Shown piece after piece: positions 39,956 to 51,085 of a stretch of 64,000 bases of DNA. A model generated the notes under the pieces. The model did no database searches, was not told where the DNA came from, and saw only the letters and a list, made by a program, of their open reading frames with translations. The first letter of the stretch is position 1. The number at the start of each line of letters is the position of its first letter. The DNA comes from Ustilago trichophora. Lineage: Eukaryota; Basidiomycota; Ustilaginomycetes; Ustilaginales; Ustilaginaceae. The DNA lies in the NCBI GenBank assembly GCA_900323505.1, contig OOIN01000014.1, positions 682,001-746,000 of the forward strand, written 5' to 3'. Both the position numbers and the translations under genes were made by a program.

Positions 39956-42900
39956 ATGGCGAGGCGGAAGAACGATCCCTTCCACGACGACGACGACGAC
40001 GACGACGATGATACTTCTGACGACGGCGCCGAGTTCGACATTGATGCACAGGATGACGACTTACTAGCTGGCTCAGGGATCGGATTCCGTGCAGCAAAGC
40101 CAATGCGCAAGAGGATGCGCAGAACAAAAGAAGATGCAATCTATGGGATTTTTGGCGATGATGACCAGGCAAACGAGCAGGAGGGTGGAGCCGGAAGGAC
40201 GGTAAGGGCCCGAGACACAAAAGGTAGAAAGATCGACTACAGAAGAGGGCAGGCGTTTGTGCCTGCTTCCAGCTCAACAAAAATAGCGACTCAAGAACGG
40301 CAATCGCCCAAGCTGACGTCAGAAGAAGAGACGGACGATGATATGGATACATTTGCTCATCTACCAAGCTTGGACCAAGAAGACGAAGGGAAAGACGGAG
40401 CAGAGGACGACTTTCAACCGGCCTCGTTCTACTCTACTCGCCAAGGGCTCGGATCAAATCGACAGCGAGAGCGTCATCCTCGAGAATCACCACCGCCCAG
40501 GAATTCCGGGAGAGCAGGTATTGGCGCACGAGCTGGTCTCGGCAGTTCATCCAGCAACAATGCAGAAGCAGGTCCTTCCATCCGAACAAGTGGCCTCACT
40601 TCCCTCTCCATGTTTGTCTCTGCCGGCGCAAGCAAGCAATCCGACACTACCTTACCTCCACACAATGTCACCGAAGATGCGTCACCTGCAAATCCGCCCA
40701 CGAAACCATCAAAGTCAGAAGCCGCGCCCGTCGACCAAATTCTAAGAAACACCAAACAAGGAGCCATCGACGAAACACAGCAATTGTCAACTGCAGGCCT
40801 TCCCACCAGCTTCAGCACTAAGTCGCCTGCGGTCGCACCTTCATCCGCGTTTCAGCGCGCTGCAAAACCCAACCCCGAAGCAGCACTGCCAAAGACGAGC
40901 ATCAAGTTTGGAGGCAAATTCGACCCATCCGCGTACCTCGCGTCCATGGGATGGACGGGTGGAGGATTAGGCAAAGCCGGGCAAGGCATTGTCAACCCTA
41001 TCGAAGTGCAACTCCGTCCCGAGCGTGCGGGTATTGCCTATGGCGGGTTGAAGGAAAAGACAAAGCAGGCGAAAGAAGAGTCCCGTCGGCGCGGTGAACC
41101 CGTTTCTAGCGACGAAGAAGATCGTGCTCAGCGTCGGAAGCAAGACAGAATGCGGCAGAAAGAAGAGCGCAAAGCAGCAAATGAAGCCCGTGCATGGACC
41201 AAATCACCGGCAGAAAAGAAACCTCGCAAGCCCAGAATCGAACATCGCACCTACGAACAGATCATCGCAGAGATCGGTGCATTGCCCACCATCCACAGTA
41301 CATTGGGCAAGATCTACGATGCGAGCACTGGCGAGATGCGCGAGGTTTCGGATCTGGCCACCGCACTAGGGAGGAAAGGTGTGCCGAGTGGAGGTGAATC
41401 ACAATTACCGGAGCTGCAGCACAACTTGAAGCTGATTTGCGAGGAAACTGCCCAGACGCTGACGGCGCTAGCAAGGGAAGGGGTTCAGATTCAGGATCGC
41501 CGGCGCTGGTTAATGCGCGAATCGGAGCTGGCAAAGAGGAAGCAAGAGGTGGAGCTGCAGAAGATCAAGAGAATCAGGGGAGTGATGGAATTGGTCAAGC
41601 AGCTGGAATCGTTATCAGCGCTAGCGATGGATCGAGCGGAAGAGAGAGGCGAGGCAGCCTTGGAAGAATTTACACCAGTGATTCAGCAGCTTTGCCGCGA
41701 GTACGAGGACGAGGTCGCCGAGCTCTCACTTGACGAAGCAGTGGTCGGAGCCATTGTACCCATCCTCACCACGTTTTGGGCAAATTGGGCTCCTCTCAAG
41801 CAACCTACATCCACGCTTTCGCACTTGAAAGCATGGAAACCGATTTTACCAACTCAGGCGGATCTCTCTTCCAACCCTTCCAAATCCACGTCAGTCATGA
41901 CAGCCTACGAAACGCTACTCTGGACGCACTGGATGCCCGTGATCCGCCGCACACTGAACGAGTGGAAGCCACACCATCCCACATCCGCCGTTTCGTTGCT
42001 CGAATCTTGGGCTCCCGCTTTGCCTCGCTTCATCTGGGACAATCTAATCGACCAGATTTTGAAGCCAAAACTGCACTCGGGGATCGCAGCATGGGATGCA
42101 AGAGTGTCCAAATGGGGGTTGGACCATGTCCTGTTTCCTTGGCTGCCATTGATCGGCGTTGACCGGTTGGTAGATGTGATTGCAGAAGCCAAACGAAAGC
42201 TCCGTTCCGGACTCAAGATCTGCGACCTCGCCAAGGGCCCTGCTCCCGGCTTGTCGCAATGGAAAACACTTTTGCCAACCACTTGCGACTCTGTCAGCGA
42301 ATGGGACACGATGCTACTATCCACCATCGTACCTCGACTTGGCACGCATCTGAAAACACAGCTCGTGATTGATCCTACATGTCAATCTCTGGAAGCGTTG
42401 GATTTGGTGATGCGGTGGAAGGGTGTTGTTCGACGGAGTGTTTTGGTGAGAGTGATGGCGGTGGATTTTTTTCCAAAGTGGTTGGAGGTGTTGTGGAATT
42501 GGTTGAGGCAAGAGAAGGCAGATTTTGGCGAGGTTGCGGGTTGGTATGAATTTTGGAGAACTTGGTGGGAACGGGAAGGGTTGGTTGATGAGAAGGATGC
42601 GGATAGTGCTGGTAATGTTGGGTTTGGGTTGGGGTTGAATTTGATCAATGTCGCTCTGGATTTGGAGCCACAACAGCGAACAAAGGCCCTCAAGATGCCC
42701 ATCTACGTCCTTGCCTCCAGCTCTTACACCGCCACATCATCCTCGAAAGCCAACACATCCACCACCAACACACAAGAACCTCGATCATTCAAACAAATCC
42801 TGGAGGACCAATTAGCTCAACACGATCTTTTCCTCTTGAAAACTTCAAATGTATACCCCATCTCTCCAACTACAACCACATCCATCTGGCGCGTTTCCAC

Positions 42901-43045
42901 CACCATCCATCCAAATCTTCATCCTGTTTTGGTGTATATCGATGATCAGGTTGTATTTTTAAAAAATCTCAAAGCGGATGGGGGGTGGGACCCGGTCTCG
43001 ATTGCCGATTTGATAAAAATTTGTCGATCCGCCCAGTCGAGTTGA
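39956..43045 (+). CDS. TFIP11/Ntr1 (Spp382) G-patch splicing factor
   Basis: Encodes 1029 residues. An acidic N-terminus includes a run of nine Asp near residues 10-20; the TFP11-type segment (IYGIFGDDD) follows, then a disordered Ser/Pro region. The G-patch is at about 316-363: FGGKFDPSAYLASMGW, GGGLGKAGQGI, PIEVQLRPERAGIAYG. A basic coiled-coil stretch leads into the GCFC/TFP11 C-terminal domain (about 420-900) with repeated helical segments such as SVLLESWAP-type motifs. This is the family of human TFIP11 and yeast Ntr1/Spp382, which activates the DEAH helicase Prp43 for spliceosome disassembly. The frame is open upstream but starts with TTG; ATG 39956 is taken. The poly-Asp run is a GAC triplet repeat. 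Confidence 0.9.
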   Translation: MARRKNDPFHDDDDDDDDDTSDDGAEFDIDAQDDDLLAGSGIGFRAAKPMRKRMRRTKEDAIYGIFGDDDQANEQEGGAGRTVRARDTKGRKIDYRRGQAFVPASSSTKIATQERQSPKLTSEEETDDDMDTFAHLPSLDQEDEGKDGAEDDFQPASFYSTRQGLGSNRQRERHPRESPPPRNSGRAGIGARAGLGSSSSNNAEAGPSIRTSGLTSLSMFVSAGASKQSDTTLPPHNVTEDASPANPPTKPSKSEAAPVDQILRNTKQGAIDETQQLSTAGLPTSFSTKSPAVAPSSAFQRAAKPNPEAALPKTSIKFGGKFDPSAYLASMGWTGGGLGKAGQGIVNPIEVQLRPERAGIAYGGLKEKTKQAKEESRRRGEPVSSDEEDRAQRRKQDRMRQKEERKAANEARAWTKSPAEKKPRKPRIEHRTYEQIIAEIGALPTIHSTLGKIYDASTGEMREVSDLATALGRKGVPSGGESQLPELQHNLKLICEETAQTLTALAREGVQIQDRRRWLMRESELAKRKQEVELQKIKRIRGVMELVKQLESLSALAMDRAEERGEAALEEFTPVIQQLCREYEDEVAELSLDEAVVGAIVPILTTFWANWAPLKQPTSTLSHLKAWKPILPTQADLSSNPSKSTSVMTAYETLLWTHWMPVIRRTLNEWKPHHPTSAVSLLESWAPALPRFIWDNLIDQILKPKLHSGIAAWDARVSKWGLDHVLFPWLPLIGVDRLVDVIAEAKRKLRSGLKICDLAKGPAPGLSQWKTLLPTTCDSVSEWDTMLLSTIVPRLGTHLKTQLVIDPTCQSLEALDLVMRWKGVVRRSVLVRVMAVDFFPKWLEVLWNWLRQEKADFGEVAGWYEFWRTWWEREGLVDEKDADSAGNVGFGLGLNLINVALDLEPQQRTKALKMPIYVLASSSYTATSSSKANTSTTNTQEPRSFKQILEDQLAQHDLFLLKTSNVYPISPTTTTSIWRVSTTIHPNLHPVLVYIDDQVVFLKNLKADGGWDPVSIADLIKICRSAQSS

Positions 43046-43457
43046 CTTCTGGATTTGAATGCAATCCAATCGTTGTTTGTTACTTTGTTATATCTTGAAC
43101 TTACCTTGGAGGTGAAAAACAGACAACAGGTAAAGGTTTATACCCAGGTTTGGAAGGTATCAACTTAAACCCAACCCAACCCCCCAAAACACAACTCGGT
43201 CAAAACATCAATTCACATTTCCAACCCACCTTCAACAAGAAAAAGATATATCATTTTGTAATTCCATGTTATACCAATGAAAAGTAAACCCAATACAATA
43301 AAAAAGAAAAGAAAAAAAAAAAAAAAGGACGTTTGAAAAACGAAACAAATACAGAGAGTACGACCTTATTGCCCATATATGCCATGTCAAAACCGCCCAC
43401 CATCAGAGAGACAGAGAGAGGAGGAATGTGTAATGTAAAATGGATGATGGGAAACAC

Positions 43458-43490
<33 letters not shown>

Positions 43491-43494
43491 GAAA
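43046..43494. other. convergent 3' region, TFIP11-like/SKN7
   Basis: 449 bp between converging stops, with an A-rich run near 43311-43327 and a (GA)n run at about 43459-43484, just beyond the SKN7 stop. No gene seen. Confidence 0.5.
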
Positions 43495-46400
43495 TTAAGA
43501 AATCTCGTCGAATCTGCCACGCTTGTTGGATTCTCCAGCGACGTTTCTCACTCCGATTGCTTGATTATGGTGGTGATGGTAGTGATGTGGAAAGTCTTCG
43601 GTGCCGCTTCGTTTGAATCCGGCAGTGGTGGAGGCAAACGGGCTGGTTCGCGGATCTCTCCCACCCCCAGGCGTAGTCGTCGAATCCTTGGTGGTCGACG
43701 AGGAGGATAGAGTATCCAACATCCCACCTAGCTCGTCGTCGGTTCCTGCCGAGATTAGATTCTGCAGCATGGCTACGTATTCTTCATCAGTGAATCCCAT
43801 TCCTGCCAAAGGGTTTAGACTGCCTTCTTCGGAACTGTTGCTGTTGTTGCTGTTGTTGCTGTTGTTGTTGTTGTTGCTAATATTGTTGTCGGCACCATTG
43901 GAAACAGTGTTGCCGGGAGTATGACCTCCTGACCCGGCAGCACCAGCAGCAGCGCCAGCGGAATTCGACTGAACAGAAGCACCACCCGCAGTCGAAGCAC
44001 CAGGCGTGATGCTCTTGATCACATTCTGCACCTGCCCCATATCTCCACTCTGTCGATGTTCCCTCTGCACCGCCTTGAGATGCAAAAGATGCTTTTCGAG
44101 CATATTCAACAATCCTTCCTTTGTAAACGGTTTCGGCAAGATATCCGTCATCCCCGAAGACATGTAGTTGATCAACTCGCTAGGACCCGAATTGCTCGTC
44201 ATACTGATGATCGGCGTCTTGGGATCAAACTGTCGAATCAACGAAGTGGCAGAAACTCCGTCCAAGTTGGGCATGACAATGTCCATCAATACCAAGTCGT
44301 ACTTTTCCAAATTCATCTTGTTGACCGCAGACATTCCATCCGTCGCATAGTCGATACTGCATCCAAACACCTGCAGGAATTTGGACGAGAGTCGTCGACA
44401 CACTTCGTCGTCGTCTACAAGCAGCACGCGAGGCGGCACAGACCATCCTGGGACCAGAGTCGATCGACGAACGCGCAGGTAGTTGCCAGCTTCTCCGGTC
44501 GGGGTGAGCGATTTCTTGCTGACGGGGGCGGTTGTGTCTTTGAGGTTCGACTTGGAGCTGTCAAAGGAGGTTGTGCGGTCGAGTTTGGATGGAGGCTGGT
44601 CGGCAGCGGCGGAGGAGGAGGAGGAGGAGGAGGAGTTGTCCTCGCCAGTACGGGATTGCATAAATGCGCGCAAGCCTGTGGAGAGGCTGGGATTGCGGCG
44701 GGTGGTGTCGGCGTCATCGGTGACATGTGGGGGGTGAAGGATCATGGGCGCGAGTGCGGGATTGTGCTGCTGCTGCTGCTGCTGCTGGGACAGTTCGGGA
44801 GTCTTGCCGTTGTTGCCGTCCATGGGAGAGGCGACGCTCTTGGGTGACAGTGGCGCTGCGGTGGAGGGGGCGCTCGTCATCCCGCTCAGCCGTGTTGAGG
44901 AAGCAGCATTGGTGCTGCTCGATGCTTCCACGGATGGACCCGACGATCCAACCGAGTGTGGGCCCGCGTTGGCAGAGGTGCCGGCATTGCGGAGGCTGCT
45001 ACCACCATCGTTGCCATGACGCATATCGTTCATGTGCGGAGCAAACGAATTCTCTTCGTACGAGTTGGCTACACCGGGAGCGAGAAAGCTACCATCGTCA
45101 GCATTGCCCGAAGTAGCTCCCGTGTGCGGCAAGAAGCTCGATGGCGGTCCTGCTCCATTGATTGGTCGATCCTGTTCCAGATTCATCAGGTACTGAATCA
45201 GATTCTGCATCAACTGATCCTGCTGCACCATATTTCTCTGGAACGTCAACATTTCGCCAATCACGCCCTGGTACTGTTTTGTCAATGCCAAGATATGATT
45301 TTGCATCTGATCTTGGACTGTGGTGAGATTCGAGATTTGCGCCTTGAGATCGGCATACTCTCCCGACTTGTCACCACCATCCACGACCGGGAGCGGTATC
45401 GTCGGGCTATCGTCGCGATCTCCATCCGCACCCAGTCCACCTTTGAGGTTGGGCTTCTTCTTGGCAGGAATCTTGCGCTTGACGTTCTCCAACAGATCCT
45501 CTCTTCCACGGATGAAATCAGGGTGCTGAAACTCCCACACGTGCTCGCCGACGGTGCCAGATCCATCTTCGGGATTCTTGACCTTGTGGAAATCGTACTT
45601 GTTGAGCTGTCGGACAAAGCTGGCAAAGTTGGAATGGCGAAAGTTGCGTGGAAGAACGTGTTTTGTGAAATCGTTCATGTCCTTGACGATGAAGCTCTCG
45701 CCCGAAGGAGACCAAGCAACAACGCTCTCGTAGGCTTTGTCGTCGAGCATGCTGAACAGCTTTTTGACAAAGTCGCTTGTGCCCTTGTTGGCAGTCTGTG
45801 CTGCATCTCCTGCCCGGCCTTTACCTTTGGCATCGTAGTCGTCGTAGCCGCCCGCTTCGTCGTCGTCCATGTCGTCCTCCTGCTTGGAGACGCCATAGGG
45901 TCGGTCCATGGGATGCGAGGGAGGTCCGCTTGGCCCGCCGCGGTTGAGGCTACCGGGACCAGATGCGGATTGGAGCGATTTTGGCTGCAGGACCGAAGGG
46001 ATAGGGCCGGCATTCCAGTGCTGTTGGGTGGGATGCGAGTGGTGCTGCGGCCCACCCCCACCACCACCACCTCCTCCTCCTCCTCCTCCTCCTCCTGGTG
46101 GCGGGGGTGGTGGTTGCTGCTGTTGGATTTGAGATTGTGATGAAGGGTGGTGCGGATGTGAGTAGCCGCTGGGACCATGGCTGCTCGAGTAGTCGTACTG
46201 CGGGGGCATGCCTCCTCTTGCACCAGGATGCATCTGTGGATCCGACATAGCATGCGAAGGCGGCGGAGCGTAGGGCGATTGAGAGGCGTAGGGAGAGGCG
46301 TGGGTTCCGCCGTGCTGTCGCATGGGGCTGTTGATGTTACCGACGGATGAAGGTGGTGCGTCAAAAGCCGAAGGATAGTTGCCAGATGAGCGCGTTGTCG

Positions 46401-46653
46401 AGTTGCTAGGACTGGGACCACCAAAGTCTTGGGATGCTGAAGGTGTCCATTGCTGCTGAGGTGGCTGTCGGGCGACGGGAGGAGGGAGATGGGCTTGGGG
46501 ATATGAAGCGACGTGGGGCGGATTCGAGTACGGTGGAGCTTGCTGAGAGGAAGGCGAAGGACCTGGGTAAGGGTCCATGTTAGGATGATGGCGAGGCTGA
46601 GGAGGGACCGAGTACTGGCCCTGCTGATCGTGCCAATTTGAATGGTTTGACAT
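43495..46653 (-). CDS. SKN7: Skn7/Prr1 response regulator with HSF-type DNA-binding domain
   Basis: Encodes 1052 residues. After a Pro/Gln/Ser-rich N-terminus with a polyglycine run near 187-200, an HSF-type winged helix lies at about 293-394 (DFVKKLFSML, FRHSNFASFVRQLNKYDFHK, WEFQHPDFIRG). A coiled coil follows, then a receiver domain at about 739-859: VLLVDDDEVC supplies the acidic pair, LVLMDIVMP the phosphoacceptor Asp (about residue 791), MTSNSG the switch Ser/Thr region and LPKPF the conserved Lys. This is Skn7 (Prr1 in fission yeast), a phosphorelay output regulating oxidative and osmotic stress genes. The C-terminal ~190 residues are Asn/Ser-rich. The 17 codons upstream of ATG 46651-46653 begin with TTG and were not used. 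Confidence 0.93.
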   Translation of the reverse strand: MSNHSNWHDQQGQYSVPPQPRHHPNMDPYPGPSPSSQQAPPYSNPPHVASYPQAHLPPPVARQPPQQQWTPSASQDFGGPSPSNSTTRSSGNYPSAFDAPPSSVGNINSPMRQHGGTHASPYASQSPYAPPPSHAMSDPQMHPGARGGMPPQYDYSSSHGPSGYSHPHHPSSQSQIQQQQPPPPPPGGGGGGGGGGGGGGGPQHHSHPTQQHWNAGPIPSVLQPKSLQSASGPGSLNRGGPSGPPSHPMDRPYGVSKQEDDMDDDEAGGYDDYDAKGKGRAGDAAQTANKGTSDFVKKLFSMLDDKAYESVVAWSPSGESFIVKDMNDFTKHVLPRNFRHSNFASFVRQLNKYDFHKVKNPEDGSGTVGEHVWEFQHPDFIRGREDLLENVKRKIPAKKKPNLKGGLGADGDRDDSPTIPLPVVDGGDKSGEYADLKAQISNLTTVQDQMQNHILALTKQYQGVIGEMLTFQRNMVQQDQLMQNLIQYLMNLEQDRPINGAGPPSSFLPHTGATSGNADDGSFLAPGVANSYEENSFAPHMNDMRHGNDGGSSLRNAGTSANAGPHSVGSSGPSVEASSSTNAASSTRLSGMTSAPSTAAPLSPKSVASPMDGNNGKTPELSQQQQQQQHNPALAPMILHPPHVTDDADTTRRNPSLSTGLRAFMQSRTGEDNSSSSSSSSAAADQPPSKLDRTTSFDSSKSNLKDTTAPVSKKSLTPTGEAGNYLRVRRSTLVPGWSVPPRVLLVDDDEVCRRLSSKFLQVFGCSIDYATDGMSAVNKMNLEKYDLVLMDIVMPNLDGVSATSLIRQFDPKTPIISMTSNSGPSELINYMSSGMTDILPKPFTKEGLLNMLEKHLLHLKAVQREHRQSGDMGQVQNVIKSITPGASTAGGASVQSNSAGAAAGAAGSGGHTPGNTVSNGADNNISNNNNNSNNSNNSNSSEEGSLNPLAGMGFTDEEYVAMLQNLISAGTDDELGGMLDTLSSSSTTKDSTTTPGGGRDPRTSPFASTTAGFKRSGTEDFPHHYHHHHNQAIGVRNVAGESNKRGRFDEIS

Positions 46654-47812
46654 TTTGGCTAAAGAGGCCACTGGTGCCGATGTGATCAGAGGCGCAGTCA
46701 ACAAGCTAGAACATGTAGATTCCTGGAAGGCAGGATCGCTTTAGAGGGGAAAGCGCGTAGTTGTCTCGAGGAGCGAATCGGCCTCGAAAGCGTGTATGTG
46801 AAGCGGATGGTGCAACAAGAGAGGCGAGTGGAGCCTAGCGTGCTTGTAGGGCTGAGGAGAGACTGCGAGAGAAGACAGGCTCGGACAAGGGCGGCCAGAG
46901 AAGAGGTGCTCAAGCTGTCAAAACTACAGAACGAGCTGAGCAGGTTTGAAAGCGAGAATCTCGAATTCGACCGAGGAGTTAAGACACCGAAAGCGGACGA
47001 CGACAATGCGACAATGGAGGGGACGGTGCTTGCAAAAAGATGTGGGTCGCCGAGTGAGCAGCGCTTGTGTGCGTGGGATGTGCGTGTGTGTGTGTGTGTG
47101 TATATTGCGTGGTAACAGTTGAATCCGATCCAGGCGAGTGGGTTGGGACTCGAAATGAAAGGGGGGAAGACAGGAGGTAAGAAAGGAATGAGATGAAGTA
47201 CGGGGCTTCAAGTAAAGATCGCCGTCGTGGTGGTGGTGGAGATGGTAGTAGCAGCGAATGTGGATGTGGATGTGGATGATGAATGATAGCAATGGAAATC
47301 GGGCATACTTTTGCCGCCTCCGAAGAAATCAACTCTGAGAGCAACCTGCTTTACAAAGCAAGACAGAGAGAGAAAGAGAGAGACAGAGTGCGCGGCCTGC
47401 CGAGAGAGTGGAAAAGAGACCCAAAAAAAAGAAAAAAAGAAGAAAAAAAGCCCAAAGAGAAATTGGGACGTGCGGCTGTGTGCGGGAGAGCCGGAGGCGA
47501 CCGACCGACGCGGAGAGTACGCCGTTTTGTACTCCCTTTTTTTTTTTTAATGTGTGGATGTGGTTGTAGAAATTCCGGCTAAGAGATTACTCTGTGTGTG
47601 TGTGATATGAGGCGAAATGACCGTTTATCGGGAGGGTGGGATGAAGTTTGTTTCCTCCTTCTCAATTGACTTGAGCCAATACGATGTAGCAGTAAACCGG
47701 CTATAGACAATGCACACGACCAACATGAGGCTTGGGCAACTCGGAATCAACAAAGAGACAAAACATAACAAAAAAAAAAAAAGAGGAGAGATTTGAACTT
47801 GCTATAGAGTCC

Positions 47813-47824
47813 TACTGTACAGTA
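47813..47824. repeat. palindrome TACTGTACAGTA
   Basis: Perfect 12-bp palindrome built from the same GTAC/AGTAC units as the 14-mer copies elsewhere in the window. Confidence 0.8.
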
Positions 47825-49042
47825 CACTATGTCTTGACTGCAGAATGGCGTAAAAGCCAGCCGAGTCAAATAAAAAAGCAATGACAAAAAAGTCACAAGA
47901 GGATGCACGGTCGGACCGCTCCGAAACAGAGTGATTCGCATCTAAGCCATGGGTTTTGGAGTGAAGGGGAAAAGGCGAGGGTGCAAAAATGGCTTGACAT
48001 TTGGGTTTTTCTTGGTGCTTGTGATCCGACGCCGCTGCCACCAAAACAGCAAAAGCACGCAAGCTCAGCTCAGCTCGGCTCAGATCGGTTCAGCCCAGGG
48101 TCAGAATCAGGGACGCATGAGACAGGCTGTCATGGTGAAAAGGGGGAATTTCAGGCAGATTTTCTAATTTTAATTCTTTTTTTAAAAAAACAAATTAGCG
48201 CAAATTTCACCTCTTGCGAGCCACACCGCTTTTTTCGCCACACGGGCTTATGCTCACACGCGTTGGGTTCCTCTTCTTGGGCGTAGATTTCAAATTTTAC
48301 CCAATTTTTCGCCTAAACTGACATTTCAAGGACAGCACAGCACAGCACAGCACAGCTTCTTCTGCTCCCATTTCCTCCTCTCTTCCGATTGTGGTTGAAT
48401 TGTTGGCGCTTATCGGTCGGATTTCTGCCTGATCGACTGGATTCCTGACCCTGTCCAAAAATAAAATATAGTAAAAATTAAAAAATACAAGGAACAAGAG
48501 ATTCGCTTACTGTATTTCTCACTCTCTGGACATGCGCAGCTAGAAGAGGGTCAACAACACCAGCCGAAGCGCAGGAATCAATACTTTGTCATTACTCGGG
48601 TACAGTGTGCACCCTGTCTCCTCGTTTAAGACTCGATATGAGTTGTGGACCAATCACAATCATGGACCCTTTTGCGGCATTAGAGAGACAACTCATCAAT
48701 CTATTCTGTCAAATCTGCAACATTGGTTGATTCTCAATCAATACGCAGAAGCAGCAGCAGCAGCAGCAGCGTCGTCGGTGGGATCCCACATGGAAATCGA
48801 GGAAGGATCAAAATTCCCAGCTTAGCTTCTGATCTTGATCTTGAAACCGAATCTTGGACCTTTCAATCTAGACATGATGTATGTACTGTACGTCACTTTT
48901 TGCTTCAACACGAATAATCTTGGCCAGGGTGCTGTACAAAATCTAAAGAGAGAGAGAAAAGACGTTTCAAGGTTTGCCGTCTGCGCTCGGTGTTTAGTGT
49001 GCACCTTTTTCCATTGATAACCGATAGACTTGAGAATTGTTC

Positions 49043-49255
49043 GAGACAGTTGACCAACAGCTTGCAAACTGTTCAACAGACGCCGCTTTCAAACCCAACA
49101 GCTGGGCATGTTGTTTGTGAGATTCTGCAGGGATCAGTGAAGGATGGATCCCCGCCGTCATGAGCCTCAACTCTGATTTCTTCCAACTAGTGCAAGGCTG
49201 TTGGTCATTGCAGCAGGGCTGTTGAAGGGCGCGTGAGCTGTTGGTCAACTGTCTC
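49043..49255. repeat. 213-bp foldback with CCAACAG/CTGTTGG arms
   Basis: The 20 bases at 49043-49062 are the exact reverse complement of 49236-49255. Moving inward, a 9-base mismatch is followed by another paired block (TTCAACAG against CTGTTGAA) and then a third (CCAACAGC against GCTGTTGG), so each arm is about 65 bases and could form a long imperfect stem. No flanking duplication is obvious. It could be a small foldback/MITE relic or a structured RNA; neither is proven. Confidence 0.75.
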
Positions 49256-50276
49256 CAATAAGCTGCGATTTTACCGAATAAAGGCGTGACTCTATCGGTC
49301 TTGATTGGAAAAAAGGTGTAAAATCGGCTGTCCAAAGGGTAAAAGGCAAAGGAGCGAGGGGGATTGACAGCCTTCAACGAAGCAAGAATTTTGGCTTTCG
49401 GAACGAAAAATATTTGAGTATAGGAAGATATTGTTGTAAGTGAAATTGACAATATGACAATCATTAGCCACTCTTTGGGAAGAGCGGAGTCGATGGGGAT
49501 TCACATTGTTGTCAATGTACTGTATCAGCCGCCGCCGAGAGAGGGCGAACAATGAAAACCCTCCTTTCGGACCCTTTTTTTCTTTTGAAATGAAAACTGC
49601 AATCTGGGCGCGGAACGGGGTGACATCTGCATGGGGCGAACAAGAAAGATGAATTTCGATTCGATCGGAAGACGAAAGGACGCATACTGTACAGACGCCG
49701 GTTTCACCCAATGTTGCGTGCTTTGCTCTAAAGGCACAGTACAGTACACAGTACAGCCCCGACCCCTGCTGTCACATCCCACAAGCAAAGGCAAGCAAGG
49801 TGCTCTTTCGGTGTGCATGACCGAAAGCAGCCATGTACATCCATTCATTCATTCATTCGTTTATTCATCAAGATACGCTTTCCGTTTACTTGGGATGGAT
49901 TTTTGCGAATTTCTGGAATGCTTTTCCCCTCCGCTTTCCATAGAGCATCGCTTGAGCTGCTCCGAGTTGGGGCTCGTAAAACTTTCTTTTCTTTTCTTTT
50001 TTTTTTCCGGTTGCGATGGCTCGGCAATGATGATGATCCCTTTCGGGAGCACGAGTGACAGCTTGAATCGAGTCTCTCAACGTCAATCGCTGCCGAGCAA
50101 TTTCCAGCTGCTCGGCTTACTTTGACTTGACATATGGTGCGGTTTGAACCGGTTGGGTGGGGTTAGATTTGCATTCGTTTGACCTTGATACCGCTGCTTT
50201 GTGTGTGTATGTGAACTTACGATCAGGCATCACCAACAGCAACTCGAATCATGTTGATTTCAAACACAAACATACC

Positions 50277-50290
50277 GTACAGTACTGTAC
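50277..50290. repeat. palindrome GTACAGTACTGTAC
   Basis: Exact copy of the 14-mer, continued by a further AGTAC on its right side. Non-coding. Confidence 0.9.
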
Positions 50291-50498
50291 AGTACATGTC
50301 AAAAAAAATCTACATCTACATCTAAATCACATCTTGGAATTGTGTCGGATGATGTTCTGGTGTCAGATAGCCGGCGCGGAATCTTGATCCATGTCAGCAC
50401 GTCTTGCGCCACAGTATCCATAGTGAGAAAAGAAGCAGAGTCAAGCCAAGCTTTAATGGAAACTTTCGGCGAGAGATCCGAGACGACAACAAAAAGCA

Positions 50499-50510
50499 TA
50501 CAGTACTGTA
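50499..50510. repeat. palindrome TACAGTACTGTA
   Basis: Twelve-base core of the 14-mer palindrome. Non-coding. Confidence 0.85.
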
Positions 50511-51071
50511 CTTGTTCCACTTCTCAAAAGTGGCGGTTGACAAGGGAAGTTGATTTTATCTTTGCGAGGTGCCACTGCCGACTTGATCGGATCACACACA
50601 AACAGAACAGAACAGGACAGCGAAAAAAGGGGCAGAAAACACTCGACCTCCCTGCAAGCATCATTAACCGAAAATGACCTATTGTACAGTAAACAAAACA
50701 GTGGCACGTTGGCACATGGTGCTGTAACACAGCTTCACCTTTGCTGTACACTGCAAAATTGCAATGTTATGCGCGCTTTATCGATCAGATGCCAAGATGG
50801 ACAAGTCTGCCGAGGTGGTCCCGAACTCAAGACGAGGTCTAGGCTAAACTTGAGAGCTCCCGTGGAAAAACTTTCCGACCGATGTTGCGTCCATCACCGG
50901 TACAGTTACTGTACTGTACATGTGATCTAGAACTAACCACCTTCTTTTTCTTCGTCTTCTTCTTGTTCTTCTTCTTCCGCCAAGGCTTGTTGGAAGCTGC
51001 AGCTGCAATCTGTCTTGCAGCTCTTCGTTTCCATGCACTTTTAATCAATGTGAAATGAAGTCATGTCGTAT

Positions 51072-51085
51072 GTACAGTACTGTAC
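51072..51085. repeat. palindrome GTACAGTACTGTAC
   Basis: Exact copy of the 14-mer, about 200 bp left of the transposon island. Confidence 0.9.

Noticed and set aside
46792..47115. 107-codon basic frame upstream of SKN7 on the plus strand
   Set aside because: Starts with GTG, ends in a (GT)n microsatellite and has no domain; likely leader or promoter sequence.
48586..48825. 79-codon frame with an alanine run at 48.7 kb
   Set aside because: The alanines come from a GCA triplet repeat and the rest has no homology or coiled-coil signal.
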